A stretch of DNA of 32,923 nucleotides from Phycisphaerae bacterium (GTDB lineage: Bacteria > Planctomycetota > Phycisphaerae > Sedimentisphaerales > SM23-30): assembly GCA_016342495.1 (NCBI GenBank), contig JAEIOG010000058.1:1-32923 (forward strand), in the 5' to 3' direction. Both the position numbers and the translations under genes were made by a program. Each line of letters opens with the position of its first letter. Position 1 is the stretch's first letter. Below, in pieces: positions 14,659-23,360 of the stretch. Below the pieces are notes generated by a model. The model searched no databases. It saw only the letters and a program-made list of their open reading frames with translations, and had not been told where the DNA came from.

Positions 14659-17388
14659 CTACTTTTTGACTTTACCATGTGTAATAGCTGCCTGAGCTGC
14701 TGCCAGACGAGCGATTGGCACACGGAAAGGTGAGCAAGAAACATAGTTCAAGCCAACTCTATGACAGAAGTCGATAGAAGCAGGGTCGCCACCATGTTCG
14801 CCACAGATACCGCATTTGAGTTTCTTATTAACGCTGCGGCCATCAGTAACTGACATATCAACCAAACGGCCAATACCAGTCTGATCCAATTCCTGGAACG
14901 GATCCTTTTCGTACATGCCAAGTTTGACATATTCGCCCAGGAACTTACCAGCATCATCACGACTAAAGCCCATACCCATTTGAGTTAGGTCATTAGTACC
15001 AAAGCTGAAGAATTCAGCTTCTTCTGCGATTTCAGCAGAAGTAAGTGCTGCACGAGGAACTTCGATCATTGTACCGACCAGATATTGCAGTTTGGTCTTC
15101 TTTTCTTTAAAGACTGCATTGATTTCGTCAACAACATGAGCTTTGACGAAAGTCAATTCTTTGACAGTACCAATCAATGGAATCATAATTTCAGGAATGA
15201 CCTTTTTCTTAGGAGTCGAAACCTTGATAGCTGCTTCCATGATAGCACGAGCCTGCATACGAGCGATTTCAGGATAGGTAACGCTCAAGCGACAGCCACG
15301 ATGGCCCAGCATAGGATTGAATTCGTGGAGGTCTTCAACCATCTGCTTGACTTGCTTAGGTGAAACTTTAAGACGTTTAGCCATCTCTGCCTGATTTGCT
15401 TTTTCTTGTGGCAGGAACTCATGTAGAGGAGGATCCAGCAGACGAACGGTACAAGGCATACCGCCCAGAGCTTTGAACAGACCTTCAAAATCTTTACGCT
15501 GAGTTGGAAGAAGTTTCTTCAATGCTCCTTCAAATTTAGCCTTAGGATCTTTGAATTCAGCTTCAAGCTTCTTCAGAGTTTCTTTGTCATCACAGACAGC
15601 AATTTCTTCTTTGAGACGTTTGTAATCTCCAGCAGCTAAGATAAGCTGGCGAACATTCCAGATACGATCGCCTTCAAAGAACATATGTTCTGTACGGCAA
15701 AGGCCAATACCTTCGGCGCCGAATTTAACAGCATTCTTGGCATCATCAGGAGTATCAGCATTGGTGCGAACACCCATGGTGCGGAATTCATCAGCCCATT
15801 TCATAAGAGTCTTGAAATCGCCAGAAAGCTTAGGTTCAACAACTTCAACCTGACCTTTCATAACTTCGCCAGAGGTACCATCAAGAGAAATCCAGTCGCC
15901 TTCTTTAATAGTAAGTTTGCCGACTTTCATTACGTTTTTCTTATAGTCGATTGCTAGTGCAGATACACCAGCTACACAGCAGCGACCCATACCACGAGCT
16001 ACAACAGCTGCATGTGAAGTCATACCGCCACGCTGGGTTAAGATACCTTTTGCTGCATCCATACCACCGATATCTTCAGGTGAAGTTTCGATACGGGTAA
16101 GAATAACAGTTTTGCCAGCTGCAAACCATTTTTCAGCTTTTTCAGAGTCAAAGCAAACCTGGCCAACAGCAGCACCTGGTGAAGCTGGAAGACCTTTGGC
16201 GATAACATCTCTTTTGACTCCGGCTTTGAAGCCTGGATGCAACATTTGATCTAACTGAGCTGGTTCGACACGCATAACAGCATCTTTTTTGGTGATCATT
16301 TTTTCTTTTACCATGTCAACAGCTGTCTTCAATGCAGCTGCTGCTGTACGTTTGCCGCCACGAGTCTGAAGAATGTACAGCTTGCTTTCCTGGATAGTAA
16401 ATTCGATATCCTGCATGTCGCTATAATGTTTTTCCAGACGAGTCATAGTATCAGTCAATTGCTTGTACATCTTGGCATTGACTTTTTTCAGACCGATCAT
16501 TGGAAGTGGAGTTCTGATACCAGCAACAACATCTTCGCCCTGAGCGTTCATCAGAAATTCACCATAGAATTCTTTTTTACCAGTTGAAGGATTACGGGTA
16601 AAACATACACCTGTTCCGCAATCATCACCCATATTGCCAAATACCATAGCCTGAACATTAACCGCTGTACCTAAAAGGCCGCGAATATCATTCATTTCAC
16701 GATACTTTACCGCACGTGGAATATTCCAGCTGCTAAAGACCGCGTTAACTGCAGCTTCCAGCTGTTTTCTTGGATCTTGTGGGAAAGGTTTTTTGATGTA
16801 TTTTTTGTAAACTGCTTTATAGCGTGCTACAAGTTCTTTCAGATCATCTGCGGTCAGATCATTATCATTTTCAACTTTACATTGTTTTTTCAGAGTTTCC
16901 AGTTCATGTTCGAAATATTCATGATGACAACCCATAACAACATCACCGAACATGTCGATGAAACGACGATAGCAGTCATAAACCCAACGAGGATTGCCAG
17001 TCTTTTCGATCAGGCCTTCTGCTACTTCATCATTAATGCCAAGATTCAAAACGGTGTCCATCATACCTGGCATACTGACAGCTGCGCCAGAGCGAACTGA
17101 AACCATCAGCGGATTCTTAGGATCGCCAAATTTAGTACCCATGGCTTTTTCCAGCTTAACCAGGTTCTTTTCAACCTGTTCAGCTAAACCTTTAGGCCAT
17201 TTGTTTTTGGCTTTGTAGTATGCATCGCATGTTTCAGTTGTGATCGTAAAACCACCTGGAACTGGAACACCAATGTTTGTCATTTCTGCCAGGTTAGCAC
17301 CTTTGCCACCCAACAGTTGTTTCATGGTTGCTTTACCTTCGGCTTTTCCGGCTCCGAAAAAGTATACCATTTTAGTTTCTTTACTCAT
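14659..17388 (-). CDS. ppdK: Pyruvate, phosphate dikinase
   Basis: The enzyme interconverts pyruvate, ATP and phosphate with phosphoenolpyruvate, AMP and pyrophosphate. The order is standard: N-terminal nucleotide-binding domain (GGKGANLAEM, VSVRSGAAVSMPGMMDTVLNLG, FTRNPSTG), the swivelling phosphohistidine domain with GGMTSHAAVVARGMG (His459), and the C-terminal PEP/pyruvate barrel (GLCRTEHMF, GTMIEVPRAALT, FGTNDLTQM, CGICGEHGGDP with the catalytic Cys). Length (909 residues) is slightly above the usual 870-880. ATG 17388 follows AGGAG. It is a single-gene unit. Its codon use seems purer and more regular than its neighbours', as often seen in highly expressed genes (impression, not calculated). 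It likely serves glycolysis/gluconeogenesis with pyrophosphate. Confidence 0.97.
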   Translation of the reverse strand: MSKETKMVYFFGAGKAEGKATMKQLLGGKGANLAEMTNIGVPVPGGFTITTETCDAYYKAKNKWPKGLAEQVEKNLVKLEKAMGTKFGDPKNPLMVSVRSGAAVSMPGMMDTVLNLGINDEVAEGLIEKTGNPRWVYDCYRRFIDMFGDVVMGCHHEYFEHELETLKKQCKVENDNDLTADDLKELVARYKAVYKKYIKKPFPQDPRKQLEAAVNAVFSSWNIPRAVKYREMNDIRGLLGTAVNVQAMVFGNMGDDCGTGVCFTRNPSTGKKEFYGEFLMNAQGEDVVAGIRTPLPMIGLKKVNAKMYKQLTDTMTRLEKHYSDMQDIEFTIQESKLYILQTRGGKRTAAAALKTAVDMVKEKMITKKDAVMRVEPAQLDQMLHPGFKAGVKRDVIAKGLPASPGAAVGQVCFDSEKAEKWFAAGKTVILTRIETSPEDIGGMDAAKGILTQRGGMTSHAAVVARGMGRCCVAGVSALAIDYKKNVMKVGKLTIKEGDWISLDGTSGEVMKGQVEVVEPKLSGDFKTLMKWADEFRTMGVRTNADTPDDAKNAVKFGAEGIGLCRTEHMFFEGDRIWNVRQLILAAGDYKRLKEEIAVCDDKETLKKLEAEFKDPKAKFEGALKKLLPTQRKDFEGLFKALGGMPCTVRLLDPPLHEFLPQEKANQAEMAKRLKVSPKQVKQMVEDLHEFNPMLGHRGCRLSVTYPEIARMQARAIMEAAIKVSTPKKKVIPEIMIPLIGTVKELTFVKAHVVDEINAVFKEKKTKLQYLVGTMIEVPRAALTSAEIAEEAEFFSFGTNDLTQMGMGFSRDDAGKFLGEYVKLGMYEKDPFQELDQTGIGRLVDMSVTDGRSVNKKLKCGICGEHGGDPASIDFCHRVGLNYVSCSPFRVPIARLAAAQAAITHGKVKK

Positions 17389-18468
17389 AATAGGCTCTCC
17401 TATAATAAAACGCCTTATAACAAAATTTCATTGTAGTTTCATATTGGCTAATTCTTTAATCCAATATTACTGGTCAATACCAAATAGGCCAGATAATAAG
17501 GTACAATAGGATGATTGTCAAGCCAAACACCCGCCTAAAAGACAAATATAACTGGTTTTTCAGGAGTTTTTTGCATTTTGAGCAAAGCTTTTCATATCCT
17601 GCCGTTAATTTGTTCGCTGCAAAGATTTTCCCATTTTGGTTTGAGTGCCTAATATTTGATTTCAATCTTTTAAATATATTGCTAATACTAAAAAACCCCC
17701 CACTGCTTTCGATGACTGTTTCACTCTGGATAAATCATCTTAAATATCTGACGCTCATAAGAAAAATCAATTCAACAATTTGAAAAATTTCAAATTGCCA
17801 TATCAATCAAACCTCTACCCAGAAAATTACTGATAGACTCAATAGGTAAATGATTAATGTTTAAGGGGCCCTCTAATAATTGATTTCGTCAGCGAGAGCG
17901 AAAAATTTTTTTATTGAATTTCCAACTGAGTAAAATTATTCAGAAATTGGATTCAGGAGCTTTTGGCAATTTTCCAAAATAATCCTTTAAATATTTTCTT
18001 TGATTGGCATTAAACAAAATTCATCTCCAGCTATTGGGCCTACGTGACATCCCTTTATTATTACTCCAGGTTTCACCTGAGATCATGGCTATATCTGCCA
18101 AACTTGCCTGACCATACCTTTTTATTGTTAAAAAACCCTTAGACTCAGCCTGTTTTGTTGATTAACAGCAATTCAATAATGCCAGATTCTTTATACAGAA
18201 ACATCCACTGGATCACTTGAACAATTCTTACATAACACGATACCTGTGTTTGCTATCTAGAACGAAGGTTGCTGATTAAAAAAAGCCGGAGTTTTTCCTT
18301 TGGTTTTCGGAAAGTAATGGCTTATAATGTATACACAGATCTTATTTAGTTTCTTTATTGCTTTTAGCTAATAATAAAAGCATTGGTAGTTACTTGTCAA
18401 ATTATTGTATAGGTCTAACCTATTTTCAAAAAGAATTGGAAATTTATTAATTACAGGAGTATTAGTTT
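17389..18468. other. Long AT-rich intergenic region (about 1.1 kb) between ppdK and the prepilin gene
   Basis: The only open frames of note (for example 17511-17783) have no ribosome site, no recognisable domain and low-complexity composition, so I see no gene. CAGGT-TTC-ACCTG is a small hairpin near 18070. The right end carries the prepilin promoter (18300-18328) and a stem TGCTTTTA/TAAAAGCA near 18358-18382 within the leader. Confidence 0.5.
18300..18328 (+). promoter_or_regulatory. Sigma-70-type promoter of the prepilin-like gene
   Basis: TTGGTT, a 17-bp spacer and a perfect TATAAT. The leader to the ATG at 18469 would be about 135 nt and contains an 8-bp stem. Confidence 0.55.
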
Positions 18469-19300
18469 ATGAAGCCTAAAAAAGGTTTTACACTTATTGA
18501 GCTATTGGTTGTTATTTCTATCATCGCCTTACTGGTCAGTATCTTGATGCCTGCCCTTTCCCGGGCACGTGAATTAGCAAGGGTAACATATTGTCTTAAC
18601 AACGAATCTCAGATGGTCAAAGGCTGGATGATGTATGCTGATGACAATGCCGACAAGATGGTTTCATCTGTAACTCGTATTGACATGGACCGGGCTTCCT
18701 GGGTAGACTGCCCTCGGACTAAATGATGACACCACTTCTGCTATCAGTGACTTTGCCCCCTTGAAAGCAAAAAAAGAAGCCAATCGACGCGGCCAGCTAT
18801 ACAAATATATCAGTAATGATGAATCTTATAATTGCCCTTCAGATAGAAGACAATTTGACAATAGCAAAAACAGCTGGAGAACCTATTCAATTATGGGTGG
18901 CCTGAACAGCCCGGAAATGCCTAGCATTACCCTAATTAAAACTTCTCAGATCGCAACTCCGTCAGATAAGCTTGTTTTCTTAGAAGAAATTGACCCGCGG
19001 GGCTGGAATATGAACTCATGGAACTTTAATGATCCTTTTAACCATAATGATTATCGATGGGTCGATTTCCCTGGATCATTTCATCGTGACTCCATCACAT
19101 TTGGCTGGGGCGATGGCCATGCCAGTTCGTACAAATGGAAGAACGAAAATACCATTTTGTTACACAAAGATGCTTTAGCCGGTCTGGTAGAGCCCACTGG
19201 AAACATGTCCCCTTCAAGTAAATATTGCGTTGACAATGAAGACATCCTTTATCTGAAACGCCATTGGCCACGCAAAAAAGGCCAGTCAATTTCACATTGA
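18469..19300 (+). pseudogene. Prepilin-type secreted protein (H-x9-DG planctomycete family), frameshifted
   Basis: The first frame gives a canonical type IV prepilin leader, [31 protein letters not shown], cleaved between G and F by a prepilin peptidase, and ends at TGA 18724-18726. The remaining protein continues in the +1 frame: from about 18711 the frame reads [22 protein letters not shown] and runs to 19300, including FHRDSITFGWGDGHA, where His, nine residues, then Asp-Gly match the planctomycete H-x9-DG signature. Together the parts give about 277 residues, normal for these pseudopilin-like surface proteins. The shift lies within about 18700-18723 and corresponds to one extra base. ATG 18469 follows CAGGAG. 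Promoter and terminator are intact, which suggests a recent lesion or a sequencing error. Confidence 0.8.
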
Positions 19301-19323
19301 TTATGTTTCAAATTAAATGTCAA

Positions 19324-19359
19324 AGCCCTTGCCGCATCTTGCGACAGGGGCTTTTTTTT
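19324..19359 (+). terminator. Rho-independent terminator of the prepilin gene
   Basis: AGCCCTTGCCGC and GCGACAGGGGCT form a 12-position stem with one mismatch, a 5-nt loop and a run of eight T. Confidence 0.92.
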
Positions 19360-19531
19360 GGTTTCATTGGTCCAAGGCAAGGTTGTAAAGTTAAAATGCC
19401 AATTAAGACAGGGCATGCAAAAGTTTCCATGCCTTGGCATTTCTCAACAAAGTCAATGCAGCGAACCAGCTGATGAGCTTTGCCATTTTTGATATTTATC
19501 TGCACGACTTCATGGCCAGCACAACAAAGTT
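19360..19531. other. 3' region of the second sulfatase, with nested hairpin
   Basis: AATGCCAA (19395-19402) pairs with TTGGCATT (19434-19441), enclosing GGCATG/CATGCC (19412-19417 with 19428-19433). No T-run follows on the minus strand. It may stabilise or end the sulfatase transcript. Confidence 0.4.
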
Positions 19532-21082
19532 CTAACTCCGCAATACCGCCATGGACATCGGATATTCAATCTTTTCGGTCATCGGTCTTTTCACCCAGTC
19601 ATCACCGATTTTCACCAGCCATGGAATCAGTTCTTCTTCAGTCAGTTTCTTTACCAGCTCCGGCTGACTCATCGCGATATTCTTTAGCTGGAAGGGGTCG
19701 GCCTGATTATCGGTTAAGATCACCCGGGTATTTTTGCCCATGGTCTTCTTGACTACTAAAGTATAGCGACCAGTGCGCACCCCGCGTTCACCCATATTAT
19801 ATAAATCCTTATCATCTTGGGAAAACGGGGTATTGGAATATTCAGTCACCGCATACAAAGCCGAGCTGGGCCTTTGGCATTTCTTACCCAGCAGAGCATC
19901 AGAGTAATCGGCACCTTCCAGCCCGCCGGGCTGATATTCTTTGATGCCCATCAGGCCTGCCAGAGTCGGATAAATATCCGGCGGAGCGATCAGCAGATCA
20001 TCGGTACCGGCTTTGATCTTGCCGGGCCAGCGAATAATAAATGGCACCAGAAATGCCTGATCGGTTGGATTATTCTTGGTGACATAATCATTGGCCCCGA
20101 CACAATTACCATGATCAGAGGTAAAGACTACGATGGTATCATCATCTAAATCCTGTTCTTTCAGCGTATCTAAGATCCGGCCAAAGTTATCATCAACCCC
20201 GGTGATACAGGCAAAATAATCTTTCAGGCCGGCCTTGGCCATCCGCTGGCCTTTACTGCCGGGTTTGATATTTTCCAGGGTATTAAGCTCATCAAATTCC
20301 TTATCGGCATACATTTCTTTATATTTATCCGGCACCAGTGAATAGGCGGTATGGGGTGGATTATTAGCGACAAAGACCACAAAAGGCTTATCGCCATCCC
20401 GCATCTTACCATCTTCATTTTTAATAAATTCGATGGCCTTATCCGCTTCATGTTCGGGCGACCATTGCCGAATTTCCACGCGACTATCACGAGTGGAATC
20501 ATTAGTCCAATAGTGGGGCTGGAAATGATGATCCCAGGTATTATATGCATACCAGAAATCCACACCATGGCGACGGTCTGGGCTGGTCCATTCATCCCAG
20601 TTCATTTTACCTTCACCGCCATTATTGCCGGATTTGACATAAGGGGCTTGTGGATATTCCAGATGCCACTTACCGATATAGCCCTGATAATAACCGGCCT
20701 TATGAAACATATCGGTCATGGTCACATCGCTTTTGCGCAATTCAATACCCATGGCCTTGGAATTGCAATTGGTCCATACCCCGTTTTTAATATAATAATT
20801 ACCGCTAAAGAGCATCGCACGATAAGGGCTGCACACCGGTCGGGTAGAGCAGGCATCAGTTAGAACCTTGGCTTCTCGGGCAAATCTATCCAGATTAGGG
20901 GTGATAACCGGTTCTTTACCGACAAAACCCATCGCACTGGCCCGGAACTGATCGGGAAAGACAAAGACCAGATTGGGCCTTTTCTTCACAATCATCTTTT
21001 CAGCCATATTACCACAGCCGCCCAATACCCCAGCCAATGTCAAACCCGTAACCTGTAAAAAATTCCTTCTGGATAGTTTCAT
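19532..21082 (-). CDS. Secreted sulfatase (family S1) with CSPYR active-site motif, Tat/lipoprotein signal
   Basis: The protein is a formylglycine-dependent sulfatase. LVFVFPDQFRASAMG is the metal-binding start and PVCSPYRAMLFSG the modification motif (CxPxR kept, Cys84), with Tyr in the variable position, unlike the CTPSR of the other sulfatase here. GKWHLEYP and VFTSDHGN complete the active-site blocks. The leader SRRNFLQVTG followed by LGGC is a twin-arginine signal with a lipobox, so it should be exported folded and lipid-anchored. Length (516 residues) is normal. ATG 21082 has AAAGG at 8 bases; a TTG six bases upstream is less likely. The sequence differs enough from the 10-kb sulfatase to suggest another substrate. 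Its upstream region is the 21-bp repeat array. Confidence 0.93.
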   Translation of the reverse strand: MKLSRRNFLQVTGLTLAGVLGGCGNMAEKMIVKKRPNLVFVFPDQFRASAMGFVGKEPVITPNLDRFAREAKVLTDACSTRPVCSPYRAMLFSGNYYIKNGVWTNCNSKAMGIELRKSDVTMTDMFHKAGYYQGYIGKWHLEYPQAPYVKSGNNGGEGKMNWDEWTSPDRRHGVDFWYAYNTWDHHFQPHYWTNDSTRDSRVEIRQWSPEHEADKAIEFIKNEDGKMRDGDKPFVVFVANNPPHTAYSLVPDKYKEMYADKEFDELNTLENIKPGSKGQRMAKAGLKDYFACITGVDDNFGRILDTLKEQDLDDDTIVVFTSDHGNCVGANDYVTKNNPTDQAFLVPFIIRWPGKIKAGTDDLLIAPPDIYPTLAGLMGIKEYQPGGLEGADYSDALLGKKCQRPSSALYAVTEYSNTPFSQDDKDLYNMGERGVRTGRYTLVVKKTMGKNTRVILTDNQADPFQLKNIAMSQPELVKKLTEEELIPWLVKIGDDWVKRPMTEKIEYPMSMAVLRS

Positions 21083-21368
21083 TTTCAATACCTTTCAATT
21101 TATATCTCTTTAGCCACACAACAAACAAGGTTTACAAAATCACAAGTAACCCATTTTCATTTTTCTAATCTGGATGCAGCTGAGCAATCGGCAAATAATA
21201 TCAAGCGCTACAACTTTCAGATGCGATTATCCAGCTGCGATCTTTTATAACCCAAAGCCACCAATTTATCAACCATATTTACCCCAAACCTGCGCTGGTC
21301 TTAGGGGCGATATTATCGAGCTGCTCTGCAATATCACTGATCTGAAACCTGGTTCTGCTGACTTAAAA

Positions 21369-21750
21369 GACTCTCTTTGATGCCTGTTATGTTTCATTGG
21401 AGGTCTGGAATACTCTCTTTGAGGCTTAAAAGACTCTGCTTGAGGCCTTAAATGCTCTCTTTGAGACATGGAATGCTCTATCCCAGACCTCCAATGCTCT
21501 TCTTGAAGTCTGGAATGCTCCATTTGAAGTCTTATAATCGATGTCCCAGAGCTGAAATATCGTTAACCGGACCTTAAATGCTCTATCCCAGACGTTAAAT
21601 GCTCTGTTTCAGGCATCAAATGGACTATTCCGGACGTCAAATGCTCTATCCCAGACTTAAAAGACTCTTCTTGAGACCTCGAATGCTCTATCCCAGACGT
21701 GGAATGCTCCATTCCAGACGTCAAATAGAGCATTCGAAGTCTTATAACCT
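21369..21750. repeat. Tandem array of about 18 degenerate 21-bp units with strictly kept register
   Basis: The core TGCTC or a variant recurs at 21369, 21411, 21432, 21453, 21474, 21495, 21516, 21579, 21600, 21621, 21642, 21663, 21684, 21705 and 21726, all exact multiples of 21 apart, with diverged units at 21390, 21537 and 21558. A typical unit is TGCTCTATCCCAGACGTCAAA. No unit has gained or lost a base although sequences vary. On the minus strand it encodes seven-residue repeats (SGIEHLT, SGIEHSR) in one frame, broken by TAA at 21565-21563 in a diverged unit. Confidence 0.85.
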
Positions 21751-22031
21751 GTATAATAAATCGCCCGATAACCATATGACCCCTTTATCAGTAGCGCCAG
21801 GGCGTTTTTTATACAAAATCATGTTATATGGACCAAAAACATGAAGAGATTAGTCACGGATGACGCTGATTTTAACGGATTTACACGGATTCAGAAGCAT
21901 TTGAACTTATGCCTTATGCCTTCTGCCTTATGCCTTCTCCAAAACTCATTTAACCACAGACTGGCATAGCCAGCTTTACAAAACCACGAAGCTCGCAAAG
22001 AAGAAATTAAGACTGATATTGCTGTAATCTA
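21751..22031. other. Intergenic region with simple repeats, upstream of the glycan operon
   Basis: No gene is seen. TTATGCC-type 7-bp units repeat four to five times at 21907-21940. ACGGAT occurs three times in the stretch 21850-21895 (CACGGATGACGCTGATTTT, then AACGGATTTACACGGATT), a style of degenerate intergenic repeat common in environmental genomes. Confidence 0.45.
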
Positions 22032-22060
22032 TTGATATTTGCTTTGATATTGGTTAGTAT
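22032..22060 (+). promoter_or_regulatory. Sigma-70-type promoter of the TPR-HGSNAT-NAGLU operon
   Basis: TTGATA (22032-22037), a 17-bp spacer and TAGTAT (22055-22060). It lies 54 bases before the first start codon. Confidence 0.5.
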
Positions 22061-22113
22061 TTATATTCTATTGGGTTTGATTGTTTTATTTTTGGTACAG
22101 GAAGGTTTTGGCC

Positions 22114-23346
22114 ATGGCTATTAAGCAGTATTTATCAGTTAATTTCGCCCGGGCGCTGGCGGTTTTATTATTGTTGTCCCTTGTTATGGCCATAGCTGGA
22201 TGCAGTGATGATGCCGGCGGGGATAAAACGACTGCGGCGACAGCGAAATATGAGCAGATCATCGCTGATGCTGACAAAGCTGAAGCTGACTTGGATTATG
22301 ATAAGGCGATTGAAATCTATGAGCAGGCTCTGGCAGAGATTTCTGATGCGGATAAGGAATATGAAGCGATATATCTCAATAATCTTGGCCTGATATATTA
22401 TCAGCTGGCCCAATATGATAAAGCTGAACCGCTGTACAAACAGGCTTTGGCTATCGATGAGAAATATTATGGTAAAGATAATCCCAAGCTATTTCTCTCT
22501 ATTAGTAATATAGGCCGGCTATATCATCAAACCAATCGCATTGACAAGGCCGAGGCCATGTATGAACGGGCCCTGGCCTTAGCTGAACAGGCAGCTCGTA
22601 TAAATTCATCTCAGGTAGCTGAAATGAAGAATGGTTTAGCTGAAATTTACCGCATAACCAATCGATTGGAACAGGCAGAACCTTTGTATAAACAGGCACT
22701 GGCTATCTATCAGGAACATCGCGGCAAAGATCACCCTTATGTAGCCACAATTTTATCCAATCTGGCCATGCTCTATGGCCAAATGGGTCTATATGACCAG
22801 GCCGAACCCCTGCATAAGCGGGCCGTGGCCATCAACCGCAAAGCCTTTGGCGATAATCATCCGAAACTGGCCAAATCCATGAATAATCTGGCCTATCTCT
22901 ATGAGCAGGCTGGCCGCCTGGATCAGGCCGAAGAGCTCTATAAGCAAGCTCTGGCCATTTATGAAGCGACTATCGGTAAAGAACATTATTATATGGCGGT
23001 AACCTTAAATAATCTGGCCGGTATCTATGATGCCACTGACCGTTTTGACCGGGGCGAACCTTTATTCAAGCGGGCCATTGCCATTAATGAACAAATACTT
23101 GGCCCCGAGCATGAAGAGTTGGCCCGGGCCTGTTTTAATCTTGGCCTGGCCTATCAAAATCATGATCGATTGACCGATGCCGAAAAAATGATGTCCCGAT
23201 CATTGACCATCTTAACAAAGTATCAAACCAGAAATAAACGCCAACACCCCGAAATTGAATATGTGAAAAGCAGTTATACCAGCCTGCTGAAACAAACCGG
23301 CCTAAGTGAAACTGAGATCAATAATAAACTGGCCGATTTCTACTAA
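22114..23346 (+). CDS. TPR lipoprotein (kinesin-light-chain-type repeats)
   Basis: A signal peptide with lipobox IAGC (Cys30) indicates a membrane-anchored lipoprotein. Residues 45-385 are consecutive 42-residue tetratricopeptide repeats of the kinesin-light-chain type, recognisable from LNNLGLIYYQLAQYDKAEPL and later variants such as QAEPLYKQALAIYE and LNNLAGIY; about seven or eight repeats are present. Such repeats bind proteins; no catalytic domain is present. ATG 22114 has AGGAAGG at 8 bases, whereas an upstream in-frame TTG (22081) would put a charged stretch before the signal. It is the first gene of a tight operon with a GlcNAc-related acetyltransferase and a GH89 enzyme, so a scaffold or assembly role for that system at the membrane is possible (inference). 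Confidence 0.88.
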   Translation: MAIKQYLSVNFARALAVLLLLSLVMAIAGCSDDAGGDKTTAATAKYEQIIADADKAEADLDYDKAIEIYEQALAEISDADKEYEAIYLNNLGLIYYQLAQYDKAEPLYKQALAIDEKYYGKDNPKLFLSISNIGRLYHQTNRIDKAEAMYERALALAEQAARINSSQVAEMKNGLAEIYRITNRLEQAEPLYKQALAIYQEHRGKDHPYVATILSNLAMLYGQMGLYDQAEPLHKRAVAINRKAFGDNHPKLAKSMNNLAYLYEQAGRLDQAEELYKQALAIYEATIGKEHYYMAVTLNNLAGIYDATDRFDRGEPLFKRAIAINEQILGPEHEELARACFNLGLAYQNHDRLTDAEKMMSRSLTILTKYQTRNKRQHPEIEYVKSSYTSLLKQTGLSETEINNKLADFY

Positions 23347-23360
23347 ATCAGGATATGAAA

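Noticed and set aside
17511-17783. 90-codon open frame in the long intergenic region
   Set aside because: No ribosome site, no recognisable domain, AT-driven composition; treated as chance.
21369-21750. CRISPR array
   Set aside because: The 21-bp units are adjacent without unique spacers and degenerate throughout, and there are no cas genes.
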